Shown here: one piece after another, positions 32,663 to 40,043 of the stretch | Layout of the letters: each line of letters begins with the position of its first letter | Position numbering within the stretch: position 1 is the first letter of the stretch | Source of the DNA: CAYRFQ01 sp964423615 | GTDB lineage: Bacteria; Planctomycetota; Planctomycetia; Gemmatales; Gemmataceae | Direction: 5' to 3' | Assembly: GCA_964423615.1 (NCBI GenBank) | Contig: CAYRFQ010000071.1 | Coordinates: 1 to 40,043, forward strand | Length of the DNA stretch: 40,043 bases | Position numbers and translations under genes: made by a program | Notes under the pieces: generated by a model | Told to the model about the DNA's origin: nothing | What the model saw: the letters and a program-made list of their open reading frames with translations, nothing else | Databases searched by the model: none

Positions 32663-34993
32663 ATGGCGAATCCCTCGAATTGGCCCACGACGAATGATGG
32701 CGGAGTCCCTGTCGCGTACGCGAGCAGCCAGGAACACCTCTATCACGAACTCAGCCGAATTCATTCGCTCATTCAAGGGTACACGCTGAGGTGGGAGAAC
32801 GCCAACTTTGCGAGTCGAAACTCCACCTTCGAGTCTGCCCAAGAAGAACTTCAACAGTTTCGATCTTCACCGTTTCAAGGCCACGATCTCCCATTGCACA
32901 AGGATTATCAGGACGCGTTGGAAACATGCCTCGCGAACGCTGGGGCGTTGGATACCACGATTGTCCAACGCCTGGCAGTCACCCCGGAAACGACGACCCT
33001 ACGGTTACGCAATCTCCAACGGACCTTTCAGTTGGTCGAGGTTTCGCAAGCGGGCAACACCCACCGCCACACTCTGAGGCGGGACGTGTTGCTGCTGGCA
33101 ATGCTGGCTCAACAATCGCCAGTTCATCGGCAGCTTTTCGGTCTCTTGCAGAATGACATGGGCCAGCACATCACGTCGCCGACGGCGGAATTGACGCTGC
33201 GAATTCTAGAACCCAATCAAGCATTTGATTGTCTGTCATGGTCGGTGTTCCACGCCGACTCGCCTCTGTTACAGGATCGGCTTGTCACATTGGCCGAGGT
33301 CTATCCCGGCGATCCGATCTCCCGACAGATTGTGCGACTCGACGATAGAATCCTCGACTATCTTTTCGATGGAGACGCCCTCGATGGTCGACTAAGCGAG
33401 TGTGCCACCTACACCGAAGCCGATTCGCAAATCGACCAGTTGCACCTCGACCAGACGACACAGGAACGCTTGAAGAGCGTGGCGGAGTGGCGGAGAGGAC
33501 GTTCGTCGGCAAGCCTGTTGGTGTTATTCCATGGCACGTATGGGACTCCTCGATTGCAAGCCGCCCAAGCCATTTGCAGCCAACAACCAAACTCTTCTGG
33601 GGTGCTTGTGGTGGACGTGTTGGCGGCACTGGGGGCCAAGGACAGTTGGGAAACGTTCGTACGGTGCTGTTATCGCGAAGCGCGACTTCGGAATGCAGCC
33701 GTCTATTGGCAAAACGCAGAGGCCTTGTTGACATCCGACCAACCTCCCCAACTTTGGAAATCTCTGACCACCCAGGCACAACGGGAAGGAGCTCTGACGT
33801 TTGTGGCGAGTGAGACTGTGTGGGAACCAACCGATCAGTTCCGGTCGGTAAACCAACACGTAACCCGAGTCGATTTTTTTCCCCCAAACCGCAGCTTGCG
33901 GTTACAGATTTGGGAAGACCGCCTCGCAAAGCTGGGAATTACCCCGACACAATCTCTGGAACCCTTGGCCAACTCATTTCAGTTTACTGAGGGCCAGATC
34001 GACGATGCCCTGACCACCGCACAAGGAATCGGTTTGGCTCGCGGTGAGGATCAACCGGAGACCTGGTGGGAGCATCTTGCCGAGGGTTGCCGCCGCCAGT
34101 CAGCTCGTCGGCTCGTCAGTTTCGCCCAACGCATCGAACCTCGGCAAGATGCCAGGCTCGAAGATCTCGTCCTCCCCGATCCGAATCATCAGCAACTTCG
34201 AGAACTCGTGCAACGGATCAAAGATCAAGATCACATCCGCTATGGGCTTGGTTTTGCCGACCGACTGACACTGGGCCAGGGATTAGTGGTCATGTTCACA
34301 GGAGCATCCGGAACTGGGAAAACGATGGCAGCGGGGCTCCTGGCTGCAACACAAGGGGTGGACCTCTACAAGGTCGATCTCGCGGCGATCGTCAGCAAGT
34401 ATGTCGGAGAAACAGAGAAGAACCTGGGGCGATTGTTCACCGAAGCCCAGGAAGCGAACGCCATCCTCTTCTTTGACGAGGCTGACTCGATGTTCGGGAA
34501 GCGAGGGGAAGTCGAAGAGGCCCGCGACCGATGGGCGAACCTGGAGGTCAACTATCTCCTCCAACGTGTTGAGGAGTACAAAGGGACGGTCATCCTGGCG
34601 ACCAATTTTCGCCAAAACATCGATGAAGCGTTCCTGCGGCGCATTCACGTCATCGTGGAGTTTCCTTTTCCGGAAGCCGACGCTCGCCTGGAAATTTTCA
34701 AGGGGTGCTTCACCGACCTGGTCCACCGACCGTCTGAGAAAGAGCTTTTCCAACTGGCCAAACGATTTGCTATTTCGGGTGGGAGCATTAAGAACGTTGT
34801 TGTCGACGCTGTTTTTCGAGCTGTCGCGGCGAACAAACAGAATCCGGTTGTGACACTGCGGCATCTGATTGCGGCAGTCGCGCGTGAATACCAGAAGCTG
34901 GGCAAACCTGTGACGCCGGGAGATTTTGGTTCCCGGTATTTTCCGTGGGTGAAGGAAGACTTACTGCTTGCTACCGATCCGGAGTGGGTCTGA
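32663..34993 (+). CDS. AAA+ ATPase of the eCIS (Pvc15-like)
   Basis: A 776-aa ATPase. The start is the ATG at 32663, with GAGGT at 32652-32656, rather than the overlapping TTG at 32660. The AAA+ core lies at about 500-740: Walker A GASGTGKT (547-554), the AAIVSKYVGETEKNLGRLF strand typical of classical AAA proteins, Walker B LFFDEAD (602-608), sensor-1 VILATNFRQNIDEAF, and the arginine-finger-like FLRRIH. The N-terminal 500 residues are the long alpha/beta region typical of Pvc15-type ATPases, with a degenerate second ATPase-like fold (LLVLFHGTYGTPRLQAAQAI) lacking a Walker A. In eCIS this ATPase is thought to help assemble the particle or load cargo. Both the tape measure before it and the DUF4157 toxin after it fit that role. 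Confidence 0.94.
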   Translation: MANPSNWPTTNDGGVPVAYASSQEHLYHELSRIHSLIQGYTLRWENANFASRNSTFESAQEELQQFRSSPFQGHDLPLHKDYQDALETCLANAGALDTTIVQRLAVTPETTTLRLRNLQRTFQLVEVSQAGNTHRHTLRRDVLLLAMLAQQSPVHRQLFGLLQNDMGQHITSPTAELTLRILEPNQAFDCLSWSVFHADSPLLQDRLVTLAEVYPGDPISRQIVRLDDRILDYLFDGDALDGRLSECATYTEADSQIDQLHLDQTTQERLKSVAEWRRGRSSASLLVLFHGTYGTPRLQAAQAICSQQPNSSGVLVVDVLAALGAKDSWETFVRCCYREARLRNAAVYWQNAEALLTSDQPPQLWKSLTTQAQREGALTFVASETVWEPTDQFRSVNQHVTRVDFFPPNRSLRLQIWEDRLAKLGITPTQSLEPLANSFQFTEGQIDDALTTAQGIGLARGEDQPETWWEHLAEGCRRQSARRLVSFAQRIEPRQDARLEDLVLPDPNHQQLRELVQRIKDQDHIRYGLGFADRLTLGQGLVVMFTGASGTGKTMAAGLLAATQGVDLYKVDLAAIVSKYVGETEKNLGRLFTEAQEANAILFFDEADSMFGKRGEVEEARDRWANLEVNYLLQRVEEYKGTVILATNFRQNIDEAFLRRIHVIVEFPFPEADARLEIFKGCFTDLVHRPSEKELFQLAKRFAISGGSIKNVVVDAVFRAVAANKQNPVVTLRHLIAAVAREYQKLGKPVTPGDFGSRYFPWVKEDLLLATDPEWV

Positions 34994-35034
34994 CCCTTGG
35001 AAGGGCAAGTATTTCGAGGAAGGAACAAAGTGCC

Positions 35035-38000
35035 ATGGGAAAAGTGAAAACACTCTCACGCCTTCACCAGAAGAGCAAGAGCCCTCATTCTCAGCAGTTT
35101 TCGTCCGGGCAAAATTCTCGGCCTGCAATCGTCTCGCGGTCTGTTGCTCCCGGTCTGCAGGCGAACACGCGAACTCCCTGGCGAGGCCCTTCCTCTAACC
35201 TTGTCCAGCGTCAGGTCAACGGGAGTTCTCCGGCACCGCAAATCCCAGCTCCTCAAACCGAGACCGCGAGCCAGGAGCAGAAGAACGAGAGAATGGAGCA
35301 GGTCGCCGCAATCGTAGTTCCTCAAGGAGGAACTGTGGGGTCTGGGCATGTTGAACTCGTTGGACCAGGTGAGGCATACGCTCCACCTCAAGGGATGGAA
35401 CTCAAAGGGTTCATTCACCAAGACGGCAGTGCGGTGAAGTTTTCTGGTCGAGCGGGCGGTGTCCACATTGGAGAAGAGCGAGCCAAAGTGGAATTTGCAC
35501 CCCTGATGCCGCAAGCCGAAGCACTCCTCAAAGGACAGCCAACAGAGACTCCGACAGACTCTGTCGGTGAGGAACCTGTTCAAACCAAGATGAAAGTTGA
35601 TCAACCTGATTCACCTTTGGAGCGGGATGCGGATCGGGCTGCCGAACGAGTGATGCGCATGCCCGACTCTTTGATTCAACGAGAAGCCGCGGAGGAGAAT
35701 CAAGAGGAAGAAGTTCAACGCATGCCGACGGAGGAAGAAGAGGATGTCCAACGGATGCCAGCGGAAGAGGAAGAGGAGGTTCAGCGGGTGCGGGCGGAGG
35801 AAAAGGAAGAGATCCAAAGCATGGACGCTGAAGAGGAAGAGGTTCAACGAAAAGACAACAGCGGCAACGTTCCGACTGTCAGTTCCAAGTTGGCGTCAGA
35901 CATACGCTCTCAGAAAGGTGGAGGTCAACCACTATCTTCCTCGGACCGAGGTTTCTTTGAACCGCGATTCGGACGAGATTTGAGTAATGTTCGAGTCCAT
36001 AGTGATTCGTTTGCTTCGGATTCGGCCAAGCAGTTAGGAGCCAGGGCCTATACGGTCGGAGACGATGTGTTTTTTGGGAATGGTCAAAAGTCATCTGGTG
36101 GCCGGAGTTTGATGGCTCATGAGTTAGCTCATACGATCCAACAGAAGCCGGAAAGTGTATCTCGATTTCCATATACCGCAGGTTCCACTTCGGAGTCTCC
36201 CGCCGGAACCAAAGCCAACGCACAGCCTGAAGCTCAGGCTGTAATCTACCGGCAAACTACGGGTGGACAACAGCCTGCTGCCGCGCCACCTCCTTCCGGT
36301 GCAACCCCTCCCGGTCGGTCAGGTTCTGTTCCTCAGGGCAAGGGAGCCGACGGAAAAGTACAACCATCATTCAAAGTTGACTTGATGGGTAAATCTGCTC
36401 TTCCCGAGGATATCATTGCCAAGTTGAAGAAGGCGGACCTTAGATCTGCGGTGGTTGATATTTCCTTTGGCACTGTTGCAAAAAAAGGGGCGATGGAGCT
36501 GAGACGAGGACGTGGCAAAAAATACTACATCAAAGGCGGAGAAGCGGCTCTAGACTTGGCTCATCCTTTGTTTGCCAAAGCAGCGGCTGCGGGAGTGGCG
36601 CCGCAGTTGATTGTCCAGATGGACGGCAAATATGGGATCAAGGGTTACCTCGGTTGGCCTACACTCAAACCGGGAGCTCTTAGAGCCAAGTTGAAGAAGC
36701 AGGCTGATCTACTCGGTCTCGTTGGGTTTGAACTCCCGAAACTCCCTGGCATTACGAATGAAATTACAAACGGCGTGTTGACGTTGGGAATAAGTACTCG
36801 TTTTAAGTTGTTCAATGCATTCGAAGGCGATCTGACCCTTGATTTGAAAAACGAGAATGTCACCTTCACAGCGGAGGCCGACGTAAAAGTAAAAGGTCTC
36901 CAAGAGGCCAAGCTAAAACTTGACCGAAATGAGGAAGGTCTGGTCACGGGACAAGTGACGGCAGGAGTGGAGCTATCAGACCAGATTAGCGGAGGGGTCG
37001 ATATACTCTGGAATGGGGAATCGATCATTGGGATGGGCGTTGTGGGTTATAAAGGGGAAAAACTATCTGGTGCAGTCACTCTTTACTTGATGACAAAGGC
37101 GGAGGCGGAAAAGAAAGAACAAGAGAGAACCGCACCAGAAAAAGAGGCCGCTGCCAAGAAGAAGCCGAAACGCGGAGACGATGATTATGTACTGTTCGGT
37201 GACGGCTTACTGAACTTCTCATTCACCGATTGGTTGACGGGTTCGGCTCAGGTCATCATTGATCACAAAGGGCACCTCACGGTAATCGGCAAGATCGAAC
37301 CACAAGCGGAAGTCACACTTCTGGATCAACGGGACTATGTCCAGCCTCTAGCCAAACCGGAGATTCGCGCTCGCTACGGAATTCCGCACCTTGCGAGCGT
37401 CGGGGTGTTTGTAGGTTTCGAGCTAGATGCCTTCGCTAAGTTGGGTCCAGCGAAGCTCTACAAGATTGCGGTGGAAGGCACGTACTCCACAGACCCGGAA
37501 AAGGCCAACGATTTCCGCATTCGCGGCTCGTTGAACATTTCTGCTGCGGCCGGATTACGACTCCGCGCCGAGGGCGGTGCGGTGCTAGAAATTCTGCTTC
37601 ACGATATCAAAGCCGGTGTTGGCGTCACCGGGACCGCCGGAGTCCAGGGGTATGCAGAGGCAACACCAGTTATTGGGTATCGCGAAAAGAAAGGTGACGA
37701 GGCAACGGACAAGAAAGGCGAATTCTTCATCAGTGGGGATTTGGAGATTGTCGGCCAGCCATTCTTGGCTCTTTCCGGTGACTTGTTCATAGAGGTTGAC
37801 GCCCCGTGGGCGTCACCTGTTCCCGACAAGACATGGACTTGGCCCTTGGGAGGCAAAACCTGGCCGTTGAGTGATCCGATTGGTTTGGTGGTTAGCATGG
37901 ACTATGTTCTTGGATCCGGGGAGTGGCCCGAATTCGAGTTCAAGGCCGCGGAGTTTGATGCGAACAAATTTACGACGGACTTGCTGGAGGACAGGGCCAG

Positions 38001-39042
38001 ACCTGGTGCAGCCAAGAAAGAAGAGAAACCTGGAAAGTGGAAAGAGAAGAACAGCGAGAACGCTGCTCCACCCGCACCTAAACCAAGCACGAAGCAACAA
38101 GGACAACCAGCCGACAAGCCAGCGAAGTCTAAGGTCACACCGAGTGCCATACCACCAGGGGAGAAAAGTGTGGACTCGAAGGGTCGACCGGCAAAGGACA
38201 CGACAGCAAAAGATAAGAAATCTGCCGGCGCAAAGAAAAATGAACGAAAGAAAAAAGAGCCAAAGACAAGCCACGATAAGCAGTTGGAAGAAGGCCTAAA
38301 GGCACTCGATGCCGTGACCAACCGTTATGGCAAGGAGGGAGCGACTCGGAAGGAACTTCAGACGGCGGTGAAGGCAGTTAGGCGAAAGTTCAGTGTTTTT
38401 AAAAGCATTCAGATAGTTGAAAAAGGTGAGTATTGGAGTTACCATTACGTTGCATCGGATGGGCACCAAACCGGACCAAGGAGAGCAACTAAAGACAGCA
38501 CCGGAAGTAATGATGATGGTGGAGGTGCTCCAGGGGGATTAAGTGCGGGAACTGTCAGGGCAAGGATCGGGCAACCTACGCTCACGAATGAGCAGTTGGG
38601 CAGGGCGGTAGACCTCCTGAACAAGCGCAGCACCAGAGCGGCGATTCGGGAGTTAGAGCGGCTGGGAGTGGATGTCAACAACGTCGAGGTTAGGAGGCTC
38701 CTTGCCCAGCACAGTCGGTATGCCAACCTCCGTGGTGAACGGCCACGTCATTCTTCCGCTCAAGTCAGGGAGGTTTGGAGAAGAGCGCAGGACGCCAATG
38801 GCAGGGTGTTTGACCGCACCACGAATCCACCCACGGAACTCTTCTGGAGGCCAGGAAACCGACACGGCCAGTGGCAAATGGGCCACAGGGAAGGCCACTC
38901 ATACCAACAGTTGCACCAACAGTTTATGTCTGGTCAAATCAGTTACCAAGAGTTTCTGAATGAGGTTCGCAATCCTGCGAACTACTTCCCGCAGGCTCCG
39001 AGGCCGAACATGGGGAGGCATCTCGAAAGAGGCATCAACTAA
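35035..39042 (+). CDS. DUF4157 (eCIS-core) toxin with C-terminal GH-E/HNH nuclease domain
   Basis: A 1335-aa probable eCIS cargo toxin. The ATG at 35035 has AAGGA at 35020-35024; the upstream open frame overlaps the ATPase gene and is not used. In order: a disordered Ser/Gln-rich start; the motif PLERDADRAAERVMRMP (about 195-211), typical ahead of DUF4157; an acidic repeat block (220-273); DUF4157 (about 283-368) with the metalloprotease-like HELAH at 362-366; a Pro/Gly linker; a long beta-rich region (about 440-980); a Lys/Pro-rich linker; and a C-terminal nuclease domain (about 1200-1335). The last has WQMGHREGH (Gly1283-His1284 to His1288), ISYQEFLNEVRNPANY and PNMGRHLERG, as in the GH-E branch of the HNH/Endo VII nucleases. 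In eCIS, DUF4157 proteins are associated with cargo; whether the protease motif is active is unknown. Confidence 0.85.
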   Translation: MGKVKTLSRLHQKSKSPHSQQFSSGQNSRPAIVSRSVAPGLQANTRTPWRGPSSNLVQRQVNGSSPAPQIPAPQTETASQEQKNERMEQVAAIVVPQGGTVGSGHVELVGPGEAYAPPQGMELKGFIHQDGSAVKFSGRAGGVHIGEERAKVEFAPLMPQAEALLKGQPTETPTDSVGEEPVQTKMKVDQPDSPLERDADRAAERVMRMPDSLIQREAAEENQEEEVQRMPTEEEEDVQRMPAEEEEEVQRVRAEEKEEIQSMDAEEEEVQRKDNSGNVPTVSSKLASDIRSQKGGGQPLSSSDRGFFEPRFGRDLSNVRVHSDSFASDSAKQLGARAYTVGDDVFFGNGQKSSGGRSLMAHELAHTIQQKPESVSRFPYTAGSTSESPAGTKANAQPEAQAVIYRQTTGGQQPAAAPPPSGATPPGRSGSVPQGKGADGKVQPSFKVDLMGKSALPEDIIAKLKKADLRSAVVDISFGTVAKKGAMELRRGRGKKYYIKGGEAALDLAHPLFAKAAAAGVAPQLIVQMDGKYGIKGYLGWPTLKPGALRAKLKKQADLLGLVGFELPKLPGITNEITNGVLTLGISTRFKLFNAFEGDLTLDLKNENVTFTAEADVKVKGLQEAKLKLDRNEEGLVTGQVTAGVELSDQISGGVDILWNGESIIGMGVVGYKGEKLSGAVTLYLMTKAEAEKKEQERTAPEKEAAAKKKPKRGDDDYVLFGDGLLNFSFTDWLTGSAQVIIDHKGHLTVIGKIEPQAEVTLLDQRDYVQPLAKPEIRARYGIPHLASVGVFVGFELDAFAKLGPAKLYKIAVEGTYSTDPEKANDFRIRGSLNISAAAGLRLRAEGGAVLEILLHDIKAGVGVTGTAGVQGYAEATPVIGYREKKGDEATDKKGEFFISGDLEIVGQPFLALSGDLFIEVDAPWASPVPDKTWTWPLGGKTWPLSDPIGLVVSMDYVLGSGEWPEFEFKAAEFDANKFTTDLLEDRARPGAAKKEEKPGKWKEKNSENAAPPAPKPSTKQQGQPADKPAKSKVTPSAIPPGEKSVDSKGRPAKDTTAKDKKSAGAKKNERKKKEPKTSHDKQLEEGLKALDAVTNRYGKEGATRKELQTAVKAVRRKFSVFKSIQIVEKGEYWSYHYVASDGHQTGPRRATKDSTGSNDDGGGAPGGLSAGTVRARIGQPTLTNEQLGRAVDLLNKRSTRAAIRELERLGVDVNNVEVRRLLAQHSRYANLRGERPRHSSAQVREVWRRAQDANGRVFDRTTNPPTELFWRPGNRHGQWQMGHREGHSYQQLHQQFMSGQISYQEFLNEVRNPANYFPQAPRPNMGRHLERGIN
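35692..35853 (+). repeat. Acidic 11-residue repeats ahead of DUF4157
   Basis: Five tandem units of about 11 codons (33 bp) encode the form P-x-E-E-E-E-(E/D)-V-Q-R-M with variation (the last units read RAEEKEEIQSM and DAEEEEVQRK). They lie at residues 220-273 of the toxin. Similar acidic 'EEEEVQ' linkers occur before DUF4157 in many eCIS-associated proteins, as I recall, so this is a family trait. Confidence 0.85.
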
Positions 39043-39096
39043 TCTGCTGTAGTGTGGATGTTCGACGACCCTGGAATGATATGAGGAGGACAAGCA

Positions 39097-39606
39097 ATGT
39101 CCAAAGACACGACGGAGTTGTTCATACTGTTAAATAGCAACAAGCTGGACGAGCTAAAGAACCAGCTGACCCAAGAAAACATTAATGTGTATGGAGCCAG
39201 CGAGCAATCGCTTCTGCACATCGCTGTTAGTCGCTCAAACGTAGATGCAGTTCGTTTGCTCCTCGACTTGGGGGCTAATCCTAACGCCCTCGATGGCAAT
39301 AGAAGTACCCCGCTGATCTACGCTGCCAGTGGGGACCAATATGAGATCGCCAAGTTCTACGATATCATCAAGCTGTTGCTCGAAGCGGGTGCTGATCCAA
39401 ACATCAGGGGCAATAAGGGCATGACCGCTCTTCGTTGGGCCGTCACCAACCCTAAAGGCGATTTCCGTCTGGTCCGCCTGCTTCTGCAACATGGAGCTGA
39501 TCCGTGGATCGAGAACGACAACGGAGGCCATGCCGTAAATTACGCAGAGACGGTTCACCCCGACCTTGCCGAAGAGTTGAAGCAAACAAGACCAAAGGCG
39601 AAGTGA
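39097..39606 (+). CDS. Ankyrin-repeat protein, probable immunity to the GH-E toxin
   Basis: A 169-aa protein with three to four ankyrin repeats: LLHIAVSRSNVDAVRLLLDL with GANPNALDGNRSTPLIYAA, then IIKLLLEAGADPNIRGNKGM and TALRWAVTNPKGDFRLVRLL, and a last QHGADPWIENDNGGHAVNYA. It starts at ATG 39097 with GGAGG at 39085-39089. It lies 54 bp after a toxin with a C-terminal nuclease domain, on the same strand, as immunity genes do in polymorphic toxin systems, where ankyrin immunity proteins are known. No signal peptide is visible, so it would act in the cytoplasm, matching a nuclease. The pairing is inferred from position and family precedent. Confidence 0.78.
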   Translation: MSKDTTELFILLNSNKLDELKNQLTQENINVYGASEQSLLHIAVSRSNVDAVRLLLDLGANPNALDGNRSTPLIYAASGDQYEIAKFYDIIKLLLEAGADPNIRGNKGMTALRWAVTNPKGDFRLVRLLLQHGADPWIENDNGGHAVNYAETVHPDLAEELKQTRPKAK

Positions 39607-39735
39607 TTGACATACCAGCCCTATGTGGAGAACTGCGCATGTTCCTGAACACACCCTGCTCCTTCACCTGAGTGGTCGGGCAATGGACGCCCGCCCGCCG
39701 ATTTCTCCAACTGGAGTGCCAATCAAGAATACAGG

Positions 39736-40043
39736 TCATGGCTGTCCCTGTTCGTCGGGCTTGAACCCAAAATAAAACCGTGGCTTCTCCTGCACCGTCA
39801 GTGTGCCAACCACGCCATCGGTCTTCCTCTTCACCTGAGGCCTTCGGCTTGCTGTAGGCCATCACGATGAAGGCTCTGGCAAGTTCTCTGGTGTCCCACA
39901 CCTGACCGAATTCGGCTTCCGACTGCTCTGTGGTCTGGGGAGCAGCTTGGACTTCTACTCAACGTCCACCTTCTCACATCTCCGCCAGCTTCGCATTTCT
40001 TGATGGTCTCTTCTACTCCGCACAGGCAACGAGAACTTCGACA
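39736..40043 (-). pseudogene. Frameshifted gene remnant at the right end (planctomycete family)
   Basis: On the minus strand three frames together give a protein-like C-terminus. One frame ends VKRKTDGVVGTLTVQEKPRF then YFGFKPDEQGQP and a stop at 39736-39738 (codons from 39834). Another, just upstream, reads VEVQAAPQTTEQSEAEFGQV then WDTRELARAFIVMAYSKP (39958 to about 39845). The join fits a one-base shift near 39835-39845: SKP-KAS-V-KRK follows the pattern (AP-xxx-x-RRK) of a C-terminus I associate with Gemmata-like planctomycete proteins. Upstream of 39961 further stops and shifts appear. It is therefore a decayed gene, truncated by the window end, unless the shifts are sequencing errors. 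Its function is unknown. Bases 39607-39735 hold nothing I can support. Confidence 0.5.

Noticed and set aside
7697..34993. Prophage or type VI secretion system
   Set aside because: No capsid, portal, terminase, holin or integrase is present, and no TssJ/L/M. DUF4255, the Pvc15 ATPase and DUF4157 point to an eCIS.
34945..35034. Upstream start of the toxin overlapping the ATPase gene
   Set aside because: The ATG at 35035 has a well-spaced AAGGA and begins directly with the toxin's disordered start.
39677..39693. Terminator after the ankyrin gene
   Set aside because: CGGGC/GCCCG gives only a 5-bp stem with no T-run, about 70 bases past the stop; too weak to call.
39452..39901. 149-aa minus-strand gene overlapping the ankyrin gene
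   Set aside because: Only its first part resembles a protein family; the frame is lost near 39840 and the rest runs antisense through the ankyrin gene. It is replaced by the frameshifted remnant at 39736-40043.

Overview
The window carries a near-complete extracellular contractile injection system (eCIS: a headless, phage-tail-like particle of the PVC/Afp/MAC family). It is followed by a DUF4157 toxin and its probable immunity gene, and preceded by an accessory module of envelope and carbohydrate-related proteins. The genome looks like a planctomycete, probably near the Gemmataceae. This rests on remembered similarity of the 213-aa protein (6903-7544) and the decayed gene at the right end to families common in those genomes, on moderately high GC, and on frequent GTG starts. 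No rRNA, tRNA, integrase or transposase is visible, so the taxonomy is inference.

Layout. (1) 1-489: no supported gene. (2) 490-7544, accessory module: a divergent lipoprotein with three short repeats (minus strand); then on the plus strand a secreted vWA / Cys-His coiled-coil / transmembrane / Gly-rich protein, a GH5-like protein that has lost both catalytic glutamates, and a small planctomycete-type protein. A 12-bp hairpin closes the module. (3) 7697-34993, eCIS operon, all plus strand and tightly packed with several ATGA/GTGA overlaps. In order: an unknown 202-aa protein, a Pvc16-like cap (DUF4255), a carboxypeptidase-regulatory-like protein, sheath-tube, a second sheath-tube, Pvc6-like, LysM (Pvc7-like), gpD-like hub, gpV-like spike, PAAR tip, gp25, baseplate J (Pvc11), a gpI-type baseplate protein with a probable beta-propeller (Pvc12), four consecutive fibre-like paralogues, tape measure (Pvc14), and AAA+ ATPase (Pvc15). 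(4) 35035-39606: a 1335-aa DUF4157 protein ending in a GH-E/HNH nuclease domain, followed by an ankyrin-repeat protein, arranged like a toxin-immunity pair. (5) 39736-40043: a frameshifted gene remnant on the minus strand.

How the parts probably work together. Tube and sheath form the contractile trunk, the cap and tape measure set its end and length, and the AAA+ ATPase assists assembly or sheath handling. Hub, spike, PAAR tip, gp25, Pvc11 and Pvc12 form the baseplate, and the four fibre-like proteins are the likely target-binding parts. The DUF4157-nuclease protein is the likely cargo and the ankyrin protein would protect the producer. Capsid, terminase and portal genes (prophage) and TssJLM genes (T6SS) are absent. 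The most unusual points are the fourfold fibre family with a shared N-terminal module, the dead GH5 homologue beside the system, the repeated CxxHxxxCxC coiled coil, the propeller-carrying baseplate protein, and an immunity-type gene next to an eCIS cargo.
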